Part shown: positions 22,701 to 34,497 of the stretch, piece by piece
Position numbering within the stretch: position 1 is the first letter of the stretch
Layout: the number at the start of each line of letters is the position of its first letter
From: Membranipora membranacea
Taxonomy: Eukaryota; Bryozoa; Gymnolaemata; Cheilostomatida; Membraniporidae
Assembly (NCBI GenBank): GCA_914767715.1
Contig: OU612071.1
Span: forward strand, 25,727,681 to 25,791,680
Direction: 5' to 3'
DNA length: 64,000 nucleotides
Translations under genes and position numbers: made by a program
Notes under the pieces: model-generated
Told to the model about the DNA's origin: nothing
Database searches by the model: none
What the model saw: only the letters and a program-made list of their open reading frames with translations

Positions 22701-25700
22701 ACAGCATGGTATCAATAGTCTCATCATATTTTTGGATCAAGATCAAGTATCATATCTGGTATTACAATGCTATCTTGTCAAATCTCTCCTGAAACGGCCT
22801 CTCATCTGATACAAGATGAAGAATATACATCATTGTTGACCTATCGGTTTCTGTCACTGCATTGGGTTTTAAAAAAAAGTCAGCTAATTTTCTCCCTCTC
22901 TGAGATGTATTACTTTAACCTCTGGCTCTGAAAATTGACAATAATATTGTTATTTGTCAAGGAAATTTGAGAGTACACCACAACCTTACTGGTTTGTTTA
23001 CTTCTGTTTGTAGGTCACTGTCGTACTGAGTAAGTACACAGATATTCTGAAGTCGATCGCTCACGCTGCAAAACCCGACCTTGAATCACAGCTACTTAAT
23101 AAGACTATACTGAGTAACAGAAGATGTTACTGTGAGCTCAATATGAGATTATTATCAGCTGATATAGAGAGGGAGAGAAAGATGCATGACATATATAACC
23201 TCAAATATAAAGAATGGAAAAAATTCAAGGTAAATTACAAAAGACAACTTAGGGATGAGAAAACCAAGTCGGTGATGACTTCAATATCCTATCATCCACC
23301 ACCTGTACGGGCTATTTGAGGCTAATTTCTATTTTACTCCAGTCTAGAAGTAGATGTAGATAATTAATTATTCATGATATTATATTTTAGGTAGCGGAGG
23401 CTCTGAAGTCATTTGAGGATTTCATGACACAGAAATGTATCACAAATCCAACATCAGTAACTGATGTGATCAGGAATATGGTGGAGGATCAGAAACGAGT
23501 ACAACAGAAAAGGATCGAACTACTCGATACGATCAAGTAAGTCCCAATATTCATACATGGAGTTTTATGTCACTTGAATAGTTTGGAATCTTAGATAGTC
23601 CTAGAACTCTCATTATCCCGTTCATGAAATTCCCCTACTAAAACCCAAAGCTAATACTATTCTATGGAAGAATGAGGAATGCTTGAACTGATGATGTCAC
23701 GCAAGGAAATGCACGCTCATTGAATTCTGTAGAGGTCGGAGATGACTAATCAATGATTTTATCTCAGAATATTCACCTAATTGTAAAACTCAGGGTATGA
23801 AATCACTCTATACCCATCTTTGCCTGACAATCTGTACTATGCTAGTTTGATGGATGAATGGTTGCCCATAGCTATATCAGGGAAATTCAGACATGCTGGG
23901 TGTCCTTGCTATAGATGATGTCATCAACAGAGTCAGCACAGTGATGTTGTACAAAGGAGTTAACTCTGGTTTATGAGTATGTCAACTTATTCTTCGCCAC
24001 CTATTCTAAGTGCTAGCTTACGATGTACATATTCGAATTATCTAAGTTTGAGACTGTTTTATATGTGCATAGAGTTATCTTATTTTCAGACTGAGTTGAT
24101 TAAGTCCGGCGCTGTGTTACCCCAGGAAGCGGATCAGTTAGTAAATGATACTCTCATACCGATGATCGGAAGTCAACAGAAGATTTACGAGGCTAATATG
24201 GAACAGATTGATGTAAGTCTGTAGTTTCAGTATTGTGTTTATATATTATCTGCCCTTAGTGTGGAAGGTATATCATAAAATGGCTTTTAGTGTAGTATTA
24301 TATATTAGTGTAGTGTAGGATAGTATTTATAGTAATTTAAAGAATAAAGTTTTTGATTCTTTGTCTCATAGACTTTGATATTTAGTCTTGGTACTGCTTT
24401 TACATATCACATCTCAAGCATTGATCATGTAGGGTAGTTCTAGCTTTCCTCTCCCTCGACTCAAGATTCAGTGAGCCTGAATGATATCAGAGTCTCACAT
24501 CAGCCTCACCAGGTCTTAATGCTGATTGTTTACAGAGAGAGATAGAGAAGCAGGGTAATCAGATAACAGAACAACTTCAGCTTCTATTTAAGTATTGTCA
24601 GGGAGCTGCTCATATCTGGGATGTTCATGAGGTACGTATTATACTAGAGTTACCAAGAAATATGAAATACTGTCTGAAAACAGTTTGAAGATCCCATCAT
24701 TCCGAAGGAAGTTCCCTAATACTGGCATGACTTGGAGGGTCTTTCTATTAAAAACTGCCAAAATCACAATCTGACCACTCACTCACTGAGTGATTGAGAC
24801 CTGCTAGTGTCTTGCTCAGAAATCGCTCACCCATTGATTTAACTATATACATTATGAGTGAGCGATCTTGGAAGGAATTTGTCTAAATGAAACACCAAGT
24901 GAGCGTTAATTTTGAGCGATGTGATGGTGATGATTTGCTATAGTAAAGCATCGATCTTTCTAATTAAAAGACCCCCCCTGGCTGTTGTGACTTATGGGAG
25001 ACTTGAGCTTATGAGACGTAATTTTTCATTTACAGATTGGATTAGCTCAGACAGAGAGAGCTTTACAGGAAAAGTTACTGCTGGCCAGACGAGATCACGA
25101 CCTTGAGAATCAAGATAGAGAGAATCAGCTCGATATAATAATGGATAAGATGAGGCAAGACGCTAACGAGATCAACCTCTCCAAAAATCTCAAAAAGGTA
25201 ATGAAAACTTTTATTGTGAAATACAAGAATAGTACTTCTATAGGTCTTCTAAACTGCGTAATACACAGCATAATACAATACGTATCACATAGCATAGTAC
25301 CCGGCGTGTGGCATTGAATAATTCACAGTGATGTACCAAGCGTACACATGCATACAACGCGTAATGCACTGCATGATACAAAGCGTGATACACTGTGTCT
25401 AAAGCTTCCACTAATTCTTGCAAATGAAATTTCGTACGAATCTCAGCCTGCCACACATGATGGTACTAATGTTTTCGTGAAAATTTATACGAATCGTGAG
25501 AAAACAACCCCCGTGTGGCCTGAGCTGTGTTATACAATGCGTAATGCACAGCGCAATACACTGTGTTACACACTGTGTCATACACTATGTTACACACTGT
25601 GTTTAACACAGCGTAATACACAGCGGGATACTTTACAGGATTAGTATCATTTATTGTTAATTTTCTCAACAGCCCGAGTGCCTCATGGCATAGTGAACAT

Positions 25701-25972
25701 GATTTTGTCATCTCATTTACGTAGCTCGGAGTATGAATCCCCTTGTTATGTCATGTAAGTATGTTATCTTGACGTCACGACATGATGTTGTGTATATCAT
25801 ACAGGTTAAAGACAGTCTTGATCAGATAGGAGTTATGTATGAGAGATTTCACAGAGATCAGATATCTGTAGTTCAGACTTATCCCCACATGGTTAGAGAA
25901 GAGAAAGAAGACTTTGATCTCGCTATCAGAAGCTACTTTAGTGTGGATAGAGAGATGCCAGATAATCAACAG
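19715..25972 (+). CDS. CCDC180: CCDC180-like coiled-coil protein, copy 1 (3' truncated)
   Basis: Coding exons: 19715-19828, (20151-20341 uncertain), 20648 or 20654-20856, 21131-21219, 21446-21555, 21839-21943, 22525-22659, 23014-23229, 23391-23536, 24090-24212, 24536-24631, 25036-25197, 25805-25972. Phases agree except across 23536/24090, where a small exon may be missing. The product, about 550-600 residues, matches the N-terminal (DUF4455) half of CCDC180 in order: a LGPRQQEWLSGFP block, LPDVV..SN, an ELEP..EK segment, VVLSKYTDILK and FEDFMTQKCI. It is mostly charged coiled coil. CCDC180 is a ciliary/flagellar protein usually around 1,700 residues with a C-terminal DUF4456, not seen here. 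Downstream exons found in copy 2 (55375 on) are absent; an antisense LINE starts 134 bp into the next intron. Confidence 0.8.
22203..22275 (+). tRNA. tRNA-Arg(TCG)-like gene in CCDC180 intron, copy 1
   Basis: A 73-nt sequence that folds as a tRNA: acceptor GGCTCTG with CAGGGTC (two G-U pairs), D arm GTGGCCTAATGGACAAGGC, anticodon stem TCTGA/TCAGA with loop CTTCGTA (anticodon TCG, arginine). The T loop reads GGGTTAGAGTCCC; the near-invariant C56 of TTCGA is A, which damages both the tertiary contact and box B. Position 37 is T rather than a purine. Probably a pseudogene or weak gene; no CCA is encoded, as expected in eukaryotes. Confidence 0.65.
25230..25650. repeat. Degenerate ACACAGCGTAATAC-type repeat
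   Basis: Intron 12 of CCDC180 contains many imperfect direct and inverted copies of short words such as CTGTGTTACACA, ATACACAGCG and TGCGTAATGCAC. They create overlapping open frames on both strands (25348-25644 and 25466-25711), which I treat as artefacts. The same block is in copy 2 at about 53995-54415. Confidence 0.6.
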
Positions 25973-26106
25973 GTATAACAACTCATGCAACCCAACATTT
26001 GGCCTTATTTCAACGAAGATAATATTTATTAATCTATTTTCCTCAGTGTTGAAGTTGCCCCCTCCCATCTTCATCCAGCACACAACTCTTCCTGGTCTCT
26101 GAGTTA

Positions 26107-27416
26107 GATTCGAGGGGTTGCCAATGCAAGCTGGATATACTCTCTCTTCTGGCGTAACGGTTGGTGGTGAATCGGGCTGCTCTCTTCTGGACCTTACTGA
26201 GGGCACCTTGGTCACCCTTCTGGTATGGGTCCCAGGAGGCAGCACTAAGATGTTCTGGCCGTTGAGGTACTGCATGATATTCGAGTGCATGATGTGTTCC
26301 ACGAGCTTGCAGCAAACACTAGTGAGGGAAACAGGACGGTAGATAGCTGCATCTGTTTTACTTCCCTTTTTGAAGACGGCGTTGATGGCCGGCACTTCAT
26401 GGGTGTCATATGATTTCTGGAATATAGCAGTGAGCATTGGTGCCAATTCCTCGGCAGCTTCCTTTAAAACTCTAGTCGGGAGCTAGTCTGGTCCTCTGGT
26501 TTTCGACGGGTCGAGTCCGGCGAAGAGCTTCTCGACTCCTTTGCTGGTCATCTGGATGGGCGGCATTGGGTGGCTGACAGGAAAGGGTAGAGGTTGTGGA
26601 ACCTGCGTTGTGTCCTCGTCAGTGAAAACAGATTCATACTGGCGGGACAATGCTTCTGCTTTCTCTTCTGGTCTTATGAGGATTTTACCATTCTCGATGA
26701 GTACTGGTATCTTACTTTCTTTCTTTGATCTCCTGCCGTTGATGAAAGAGTAGAACTATTCAGGGTTCGCTCTCTCGCTGTCGCCTAGTATGTTAACTGT
26801 GTAATTGTCATAAGCTTCACCAAGCCCTCTCTTCACATCAGCTTGCAGTTGCATGAAGCGTTCCTAGCGCTCTGGGTCATTCCACTTCGTGGCACTTTTC
26901 CATGCACGCTTTTTCCTCTGGGTCAACCCCCTCAGTTTCCTTGTCATCCACTCAAGGTTCCATCGCTTTGACACTTTCTTCTGGGGAATGTGTTGGTTGG
27001 TGGCAGTTGTGATGCAGTTGTTGAAGTCTGTCCACAGTTTTTCTACTGTGTGAGCTCCTGCCGTGGCGCATAAGTTGTGACTGTACTCCTTTCCTGTAAA
27101 GGTACACGCATTGCGTCAAGCGAGGTTGTCGGTAGGGGTTCACGTTGATGGCACAGGTCACCAAAGAGTGATCACTCATACCGGGGTGTACTTCGAGGTT
27201 GTTGATCTTATCCGGTTGGGTACTCAACACAAGATCTAGTATGTTGTCATACCTTGTCGGTTTGGTGGTGAGCTGACATAAGTAGTTGTCATCGAATACA
27301 TCCAGAGCCTGTTCATTCAGTGTAACAGGGTATATCGACGGTGATCTCACATCTCCTGATTCCCAATCGATGTCTGGGAGATTGAAGTCTCCTGCTAACA
27401 CTATATGAGGCGGTGC
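26107..27416 (-). mobile_element. Antisense LINE, internally deleted
   Basis: Read on the minus strand: end of an endonuclease domain (AGDFNLPDIDWESGD, LDLVLS, MSDHSLV; 27401 to about 27000), linker, reverse transcriptase N-terminal part (GLDPSKTRGPD, AIYRPVSLTSVCCKLVEHI; about 26530-26260), then directly the far C-terminal part (WDPYQKGDQGALSKVQKRAARF; about 26250-26130). The catalytic palm with YADD is missing, so this is a deletion derivative; nonsense codons also occur. It replaces the right end of segmental copy 1, in the CCDC180 intron after 25972. Its 5' end abuts the fold-back element at 27417. Confidence 0.8.
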
Positions 27417-27584
27417 CTACGCATGTGCAATAATGATGACCTTTGGACTTTAGCTTTTTATTTTCTAACAGCCCAGCTTTACACTTTTATTACCATATCC
27501 GGTTATGGTAATAAAAGTGTAAAGCTGGGCTTTTAGAAAATAACAAGCTAAAGTCCAAAGGTCATCATTATTGCAAATGCGTAC
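27417..27584. mobile_element. Fold-back element (168 bp)
   Basis: Two 81-bp arms, 27417-27497 and 27504-27584, are near-perfect inverted copies (about four mismatches) separated by only 6 bp. Both ends read GTACGCAT-like. As single-stranded DNA or RNA it would form one long hairpin. This is typical of fold-back MITEs; no coding capacity. Confidence 0.85.
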
Positions 27585-28452
27585 TCATGAGTATCTGTAT
27601 AATTGGAAAACTAACCAAGAGGTAGGAGCACACAACTGCTCACAAAATCAGCTTTTTTCAGATCACAAGCAATTGTTAGTTGTCTTGTTTCTTGTTGGAG
27701 ATGCACAACTACAATTTAGAATGCACATTTGAGCAGAACAAGGGGTTTTGAATTACAAATAAGGAGTTTATGTATGTACATACTTTTTCTGTGCTTGTGA
27801 GCTTAGTTTTCCTACATACATAACATTCGTTACTATGCTTCAACTCTGTAGATAACATCTGTATCGTAATCTGTATTGATCTAACTGTAAGCATCTAGTC
27901 TGATAACTTGTACGATGCAGGCAAACTAACCTAATACGATGTATCAGTAACAATGCATTCGGCACATGCTCAGCTCTGGGCATGAGCTGATCTCTGCAAA
28001 ATTGAGTCTCGGATTTCCGAAGCCATCTGGTTGGCTACCTGCTCTGGTGACATAGTCCCCAAAGCGTGCGGATTTGTTATTAATAGTTATCCTCTCTTGT
28101 CAATATCAGCTGATTTTGATTGGCAGTTCATGCAGGGGATATCCCATTTCCCCTTGCCAAAGTTGCAATCAGAACCCAAACTAAACTCATTGTTCTTGCA
28201 CATGCGCAAATTCAAGTCACGCATGATGCATACTTAGCCTTACGACACCTGCTTTGTGGTAGTGATAGCCTAGTTTATCAGTGACCTACATGCCCAGTCA
28301 GATCACGAGAGTCAGTATGGTAACAATGACCTGTTCAAACTCAAATATAGATCTTTGCCCCTAATTTCCAACACATTTTTGTCCTATCTCCTGCTCTTAT
28401 CTCTATTCAGTTTACTGTCTGTATTCTTCATTGACTTGACATTTATTTTGTA

Positions 28453-28594
28453 GCCTGCTTGGAGAAGACAGTTGTCTGTCCACAGCACAGGTGTAGCTGA
28501 GGCTGTAGCTCGGTCAGAAAAGTCCTTATCAGGCTCTCTTCTGTATGCAGGGTGAACTTTCGAAGTTTACTGGATCTTCGATCAGAGCATAATC
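28453..28594 (+). other. Possible orphan exon(s)
   Basis: A good acceptor (ATTTATTTTGTAG) precedes an open stretch of 33 codons starting P-A-W-R-R-Q-L-S-V-H and ending at TGA in 28552-28554. A second acceptor (CTCTTCTGTATGCAG) and a donor (AATCAG|GTGAGT at about 28594) suggest another arrangement. There is no match among the copy 2 exons. It could belong to a displaced 3' part of the CCDC180 copy or to an unrelated gene. Confidence 0.25.
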
Positions 28595-30157
28595 AGGTGA
28601 GTTTGATACTTGATCCCTACTTAATTTCTGGTACTGGATTTATGCATGTATGTATGTATACATGGGTTTGTGTGTAGTGTGTGTGTGTTAAAACGCAGCT
28701 AAGGAGATAGTTGTCAAAACATACAAATTCTGCACGGAAATTCTTTTCCCTGGTATTTTACTACAACTTTGTTAATCCAGCGTATCATCCATAGGCATTT
28801 TGTCTCTAGTTTGCCTTATATTATATATTGTATTATATGCTAGTAATAAATTATATTGATGGTTTGATCTTCAACTTGGCTAGCTGCTTGGTGATACAAT
28901 GTCTCTGCTTGGCTTCACTAATAATGGCAACTGCGACAGTTTAGCTGTATGGATAGTTGTGCTACGGTACTTGTGTTTGTGGTAATTGGGAGGTGATTGT
29001 TGGGGGCACTGGTTTACATAGCTTGTTGCTAAAGACAGCTTCTTTAGTTTCCAAGTCTTTGATGGAGAGGGAGTTGACAAAAATCAATTGTTTGAGATTT
29101 TCGATGTTTCACCATGAGCTTTGACTTGTTGAGAGAGCATGGAGAAGTTGAATATCCAGGTTAATATTGTTTTATCAGATTATTGTATTGAATGCACTGC
29201 TGAAATCGATGAACAATCTCTGACATAGTTCACAGCCACTTTATCGACAGCTCTGTGACGTTGTCTAGTGGGGTTATGAGGGCATAGTCGGTGAGTCTAG
29301 TAGCTTTGTATGCTTACTTGGTATGATCAGTGATGTATTTGGTTACTTCTGCTTAAGTCTTCAGGTTCACATGCGCCTTTGATCTTAGATAGCAGTAATA
29401 TATCGGCAGATTTTCAGACAATAGGTTGAAAAGCTGTCTGGATGAAGTTATTGAAAAGTGCATATGAAGTTCTGATGAAGAGATGTAGTCTGTTACTGTT
29501 CTTACGATTCTAGCCAATACTCGATGAGGGCAACCAAATAACAAAACAGGATTTATACAGTGAAAGTTTGGCTTTAGTGTCTGTCATTTTCTCGCAATGT
29601 GGTGACCCATCCATATGTTGTAATTTGTTTACCTGTACTATTTCTATACCCTCTAGGGGGGAACATCACCTCCCTTGATGCTGCTCATTTATGCCTTTCT
29701 GTCAGGATGCTTGCTCTGCTTTGACTTTACCATGGAGGAAGGCAAACCTATCAGCTGACCTGGTGACAGCATAATTTTCTCAGTCGCCAGAACTCCCTGT
29801 GTGTTGGATGCTAGGTGAGGCATCGATTATTGACAATGGCTCAGTGTCATACTTGTGTACTAATTTATATTGTATACTTCAATCTGGTCATTACACTGTT
29901 TGAGACACGGTGTGATCTTCTCGATAACCATACTTTTGAATTTAGTAATAATTCATAACACAATAATTACGATTGTGATGAGTGAATACATTGGTCGACT
30001 CAGGCGCCTTGTGTTAAATCCTTGACTGATCAATTTAAAAGTTTCAAATCATTGGAAAGCTCATTGAAACGTATTTCTAACAGGATGCAATCCATAATTC
30101 TGCTCAAGCCATATTCTTTGAGTTAATGCTGACAGAGTGTTATCACAGAGTAAAGCT

Positions 30158-30328
30158 CTAGCTACACGAGACGTTTTTGACATCGATTTGGGGTCACGAG
30201 TGGTTAATCGGTGGATCTGCACGAGTGATTACTCGTGTTAAGTGGACATCGAACTTGTTGGTCTTTTGCCCGAGTGATCTGGACCATCCTCTATGCTGAT
30301 TGGTCTCATGGTCTTAAGGTGTAGCTAG
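30158..30328 (+). mobile_element. Short TIR element (CTAGCTACAC ends)
   Basis: 171 bp bounded by 10-bp inverted ends CTAGCTACAC (30158-30167) and GTGTAGCTAG (30319-30328). Most of it occurs again, inverted, at about 36680-36826 within the copy-2-specific insertion. No coding capacity; MITE-like. Confidence 0.6.
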
Positions 30329-32805
30329 ACAGGCCCACGAAATCGCGTGGGGAGGCAATTCCACGCATTGTTGATGCCAAACCACGCCGTTGGCCATGCT
30401 AACGATGCGTCTTTTCAAAGACCAGCATGTTCGTGTTGTTAACCACGTTGTGAACCTACGCTTCTGTCATTGGTCAGTTGGTACAATAGAGTGTATTTAA
30501 TTGGCCATCACTCTTACTCATTGGTCATGGCTCATTGGCCACACACTTAGCAATGTTGTCACAAGGTGGGTGTGTTTAGCCTATGAAGCCACGCCTACCA
30601 CGCGTGGGAAGACAATTCCACGCATTTCCTGGGCTCATGTAGTAAGACCTTTACAGCCACTGAGGCTTAGCAGGTGGTCTAATAACCTGTACTGTGTATT
30701 ACTGATATGTTGTGACGGTAACAATGATCTGATACTGATTATTCACCCAGATAAGAAAGTCATACACAATAGTCTGATAACCCGAACATTGTATTATACA
30801 TGTAGGGTTCTGCCAGTAACTGTGATCTGATACTGGTAATTTAGACAGATAAGAGCTACTCTCGTATAACGCTGGCAATGACCAGACAATGACATGAGCC
30901 ATTGCTAATAATTGAGTAAGTAATAATATTGGACCCAACAAGAGAACGATTTCAGCATTTCCATTGTCCCCTTCTATTTTTTGCCTCTCTCTGTAGAATG
31001 TTCTGACGAACCTCCTAGTGGGACTAAATCAAGCGTTCCTAATGGTAAAATGGTACAACGATAGTCCAATCACATTATGATTTGTGTGGGAATAGCGATA
31101 CTGTTTAAAACATCCCCTTGTGTGTATGTACCTTTATTATCTCTAGGGGTGATTAAGAAATAAAAAGTTGGTCTGCCTGCGGTAAAATATTAATAAAAAT
31201 GATGATGTCTAAAACTGTTAATGATTGCATAAAAAACGATTTGTAGTTTACATAGAATAAGGTCAAGGTCTTTAACTGGTCAGGTTGTATGTTTTATTCT
31301 CTCTCTGTTTTTAGCCTTTTTTCCAGTCATTTTTACCAATGCTTACTTCTTACCTTGACCACAATACTGGATTTTTATCCTGGATTTTACTGATAACCTT
31401 CATCGTGCTACATCCAGCTGTTGAATTGAATAATTCAGTGATTTTGTATTCTGATTCCTTGATTGTTGATTGTGATGATTTGGCATTTTATACTTCCTGC
31501 CATATTGAAAGTCGAGATTTGGATAGCATGACTGAGTTTAAGGGGTACCCTAAACAAACTGTCATTCCTAACCGAGGGCCACAGTTTATTACATACAATA
31601 GATATCAGATGAGTAGGGCAAAAGTTTTGGTGCAGAGAGTCCCATCTTATGATCGAAACTATGGTCATGCAATTACCACTAACGAGCAAGATGTTGATAA
31701 TTCATGTCATGTACGAAGACGTGGTAGCTTTCATGGAGTGTAATTCATTCCCAGCTCTATTACCAATATAGGCCCATCTTATGATGGAGATTATGGTAAT
31801 GCACCTGATACAGGTACATTCCATGCACTAGGAAATGTCAGCAAACACAGAGTGCGTTATCCCCCCACCTCTGTCATCAAAAATTCATATTCAAACATCA
31901 AACCGTATAATAATACATGCCACTCAGTCGTACAAACCAGACCTTGGCTGTCATGCTTTCCTTTTAATCGTAATAACAATGTTATAGAAGCCGATGTCTC
32001 CTCTCACGACACACGCCTAAATGACTATCGTACACAAATACACACTAGGTCGGTCAGCAAGAGCTATCGCCGTAACATCAATAGAGAGCCAAAATCAGCT
32101 AGACCAAGCACAATCCTCCTTCGTATCTTTGGTAGCAATATCAGGTCAATAACAAAAAGCAAACACGCTGAACTTGTTCAAAGCTCTGTGGATTATGACC
32201 TGAAGATGCTGACAGAAACCTGGCTAAAACCCCACAAACGATCGGCTTTCAACATACCAAACTTCAAGCTGCTTTGTGTCGATAGATGCAACAAGAGATC
32301 ACATAATAAGCGCCATCAGTGAGCTCGCCACCAAATATCCTAACTCCAACACAGTGATATACGGGGATTTCAATGATTTGGACACGAGCCCAATAAGTGA
32401 CATGACTGAACTCTCTCAGATCGTGTCGTTCCCCACGCGCCAAGACAACACACTAGACCTTGTATTCACCGATATCCATGAATACGTGAGCTCACCCAAG
32501 GAAACATGTCTATCAGCGCCTAATGTTGGAAATAGTGACCATAGCTCAATCACTCTTTCATCAATCGTTAAACCCAAACAGAACTACGTTACTTTGCCAA
32601 AAAGGGTGATAACTGAGAAGACAAAAATTGCAATCACAAAGAGTTTACATGAGCAGAGCTGGGATGAAATAATCAGCGAGCCTGACCCTGATAGCAAAGC
32701 TGAGAAATTCCAAAACATTATGACGTCAATCATCGACACACACTGCCCAATAAGATCAACACGCACCTGATTGGGAAACATCCTATTACAACTCCACTAA
32801 TCTAA

Positions 32806-32980
32806 TTAGCGCCATCGACCCATTCTTTTTTGGGGATGGTGAGATGGCGCAATCGGTTAGCGCGCTTGCTGTTCACTGCAAGGCGATTAGTGCCGCAGGA
32901 GTTGTGGGTTCAAGCCCCACTGGGGGAGCTTTCATTGTTGATTGTTCCAGCCCCCAGCACCCTTGGGTGTATACCTCTCC
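32806..32980 (+). mobile_element. tRNA-derived SINE-like repeat A
   Basis: A 175-bp unit with a tRNA-like head (GATGGCGCAATCGGTTAGCG box A; GTGGGTTCAAGCCCC box B at about 32903-32918) and a tail ending TATACCTCTCC. An inverted copy lies at 34045-34219. It has no standard anticodon arm, so it is a repeat, not a functional tRNA. Confidence 0.7.
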
Positions 32981-33864
32981 CGTAGATTGTGGTGTCATCT
33001 GCGTATTTGATAACTGGGATGTCATGGCACAGGTCTGCAACATAGACACTCCACAATACTGGTCATAGGATTGTGCCCTGTGGGACGCCAATTATCGATG
33101 ATTTGATACTAGACTGGAGTCCTTGAATTTCACGCATTGTTGTCGTTTTGAGAGAAAGTCTGATGTAAGACATACTAGAGGCGATGGTACAGCCATGGCT
33201 AGGAGTTTGTTGGTCAGCGTGTCTGGTTTCATTAGATCAAATGCCTTGCTAAAGTCAATGTGGATTTCTTGTTAAGAGCTTGAGAAGCAGTCGTCGTCAG
33301 TTGTACTAGAGCATCAGTTGTACCGACTCCATTTGTGTATGCATATTGATGCATGTCACAAGGTGTGAATTTGGTTATTTCTTTCTAGATGAAAAACGCT
33401 GTGATTTTGCTAAGATGGTATAAGAGCGAAATTGGTCAATAGTCCATGCAAGTTTTAGGATTCGATGTTTTTGGTAACGGCTTGATCTCAGCTTTTCTCC
33501 AGATGGAGGGAAATTTGCCTGAGTTGAGTATTTATTGCATTATATGTGCTATTGGTGTTGAGAGCATGTCTGCATTGTTTTTGTATCACCCAGCTTGATT
33601 AATCATCCGAGTGAGCGTGTTGCTTTGTTCGTATTGATGCCCTGTAGTATTTTGTAAACATCCCGCTTATCAAGAACATAGGCTGGGGGATTTTCCAATG
33701 CTGGAATTTCCGGCAACTCAATTGAGTTTAGAACAGAAATAAGATGGTTCCATCCACTGGTCGTCTAGATATAAGTATCTTGTAGGGTTAGTTGATTTAG
33801 TCTCCCCAGTTACTGACCAGACATTCTTCCCCCAGCACTTGCTACCTGCAAATAGATTGTTTAT

Positions 33865-34033
33865 GCACATTCCAATCAACGATTGCCACCCTATGAAACA
33901 CAGCGTACGTGTTAGGGTTATTGGCCTTACATGGCCCATTGCTGGGACCCCTTGTAGTAGGTTTAGCTGTCTTTCAAGCTTGTCAGCATGTCTTTCCATG
34001 CTGTCACATGTCTTTCCATAAGTCAGTCAGTAG
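33865..34033 (+). repeat. Direct repeat with 34269-34434
   Basis: About 168 bp starting CACATTCCAATC and ending AGTCAGTCAG, repeated with few changes at 34269-34434. The two copies flank SINE-like repeat B. They correspond to the LINE linker region on the minus strand. Confidence 0.75.
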
Positions 34034-34044
34034 ACAAGTACACA

Positions 34045-34219
34045 GGAGAGGTATACACCCAAGGGTGCTGGGGGCTGGAACAATCAACAATGAAAGCTCC
34101 CCCAGTGGGGCTTGAACCCACAACTCCTGCGGCACTAATCGCCTGGCAGTGAATAGCAAGCGCGCTAACCGATTGCGCCATCTCACCGTCCCCAAAAAAG
34201 AATTGGTCGATGGCGCTAA
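34045..34219 (-). mobile_element. tRNA-derived SINE-like repeat B (inverted)
   Basis: Reverse-oriented copy of 32806-32980, ending at corresponding bases. The interval between A and B (32981-34044) is the part of the second LINE that is inverted. Confidence 0.7.
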
Positions 34220-34268
34220 TAAGATAGCCCGCTATTCATTACTCGGAGTTGTGTTCTCTCATCCCACA

Positions 34269-34434
34269 GCACATTCCAATCCACCATTGCCACCCTATGA
34301 AACACAGCGTACGAGTTAGGGTTATTGGCCTTACATGGCCCATTGCTGGGACCCCTTGTAGTAGGTTTAGCTGTCTTTCCAGCTTGTCAGCATGTCTTTC
34401 CATGCTGTCACATTTCTTTCCATGAGTCAGTCAG
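34269..34434 (+). repeat. Direct repeat with 33865-34033
   Basis: Second copy of the 168-bp repeat described at 33865. Confidence 0.75.
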
Positions 34435-34436
34435 AA

Positions 34437-34497
34437 GATAGCTTCCTACACCAAGCGTCTCGACAAATCTAAGATCCGAAGAATAAATGACGTGTGC
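34437..34497 (+). repeat. 60-bp direct repeat with 34993-35053
   Basis: The segment starting AGATAGCTTCCTACACC and ending AATGACGTGT occurs at both places without visible change. It belongs to the LINE reverse transcriptase C-terminal region and marks another rearrangement point. Confidence 0.8.

Larger units (their letters stand above)
746..26106 (+). repeat. Segmental duplication, copy 1
   Basis: From CACCAACGCC at 746 to GAGTTA at 26101-26106 this region aligns colinearly with 35701-54869. Left flanks differ abruptly (minisatellite here, unrelated sequence before 35701). On the right, copy 1 switches to an antisense LINE while copy 2 continues, so the true right border may have been lost. 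Copy 1 is longer because of a complete LINE, an LTR element and a local tandem duplication that copy 2 lacks. Identity is very high from the 3' part of the nucleotidyltransferase-TPR gene through CCDC180, and visibly lower upstream (746-2400) and in the TPR codons. Confidence 0.95.
27585..31300. other. Region between copies, mostly unassigned
   Basis: No long ORF. It contains the possible exon at 28453 and the short inverted-repeat element at 30158, listed separately. CACGC-rich direct repeats lie at about 30337-30372 and 30592-30632. The stretch 29095-29560 looks like decayed repeat sequence but shows no motif I can name. Confidence 0.4.

Noticed and set aside
25348-25644. 98-residue protein inside CCDC180 intron
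   Set aside because: Encoded by degenerate ACACAGCGTAATAC-type repeats, with equally long frames on the other strand.
32844-33068. 74-residue ORF starting in the tRNA-like repeat
   Set aside because: Reads through a SINE-like repeat into antisense LINE sequence.
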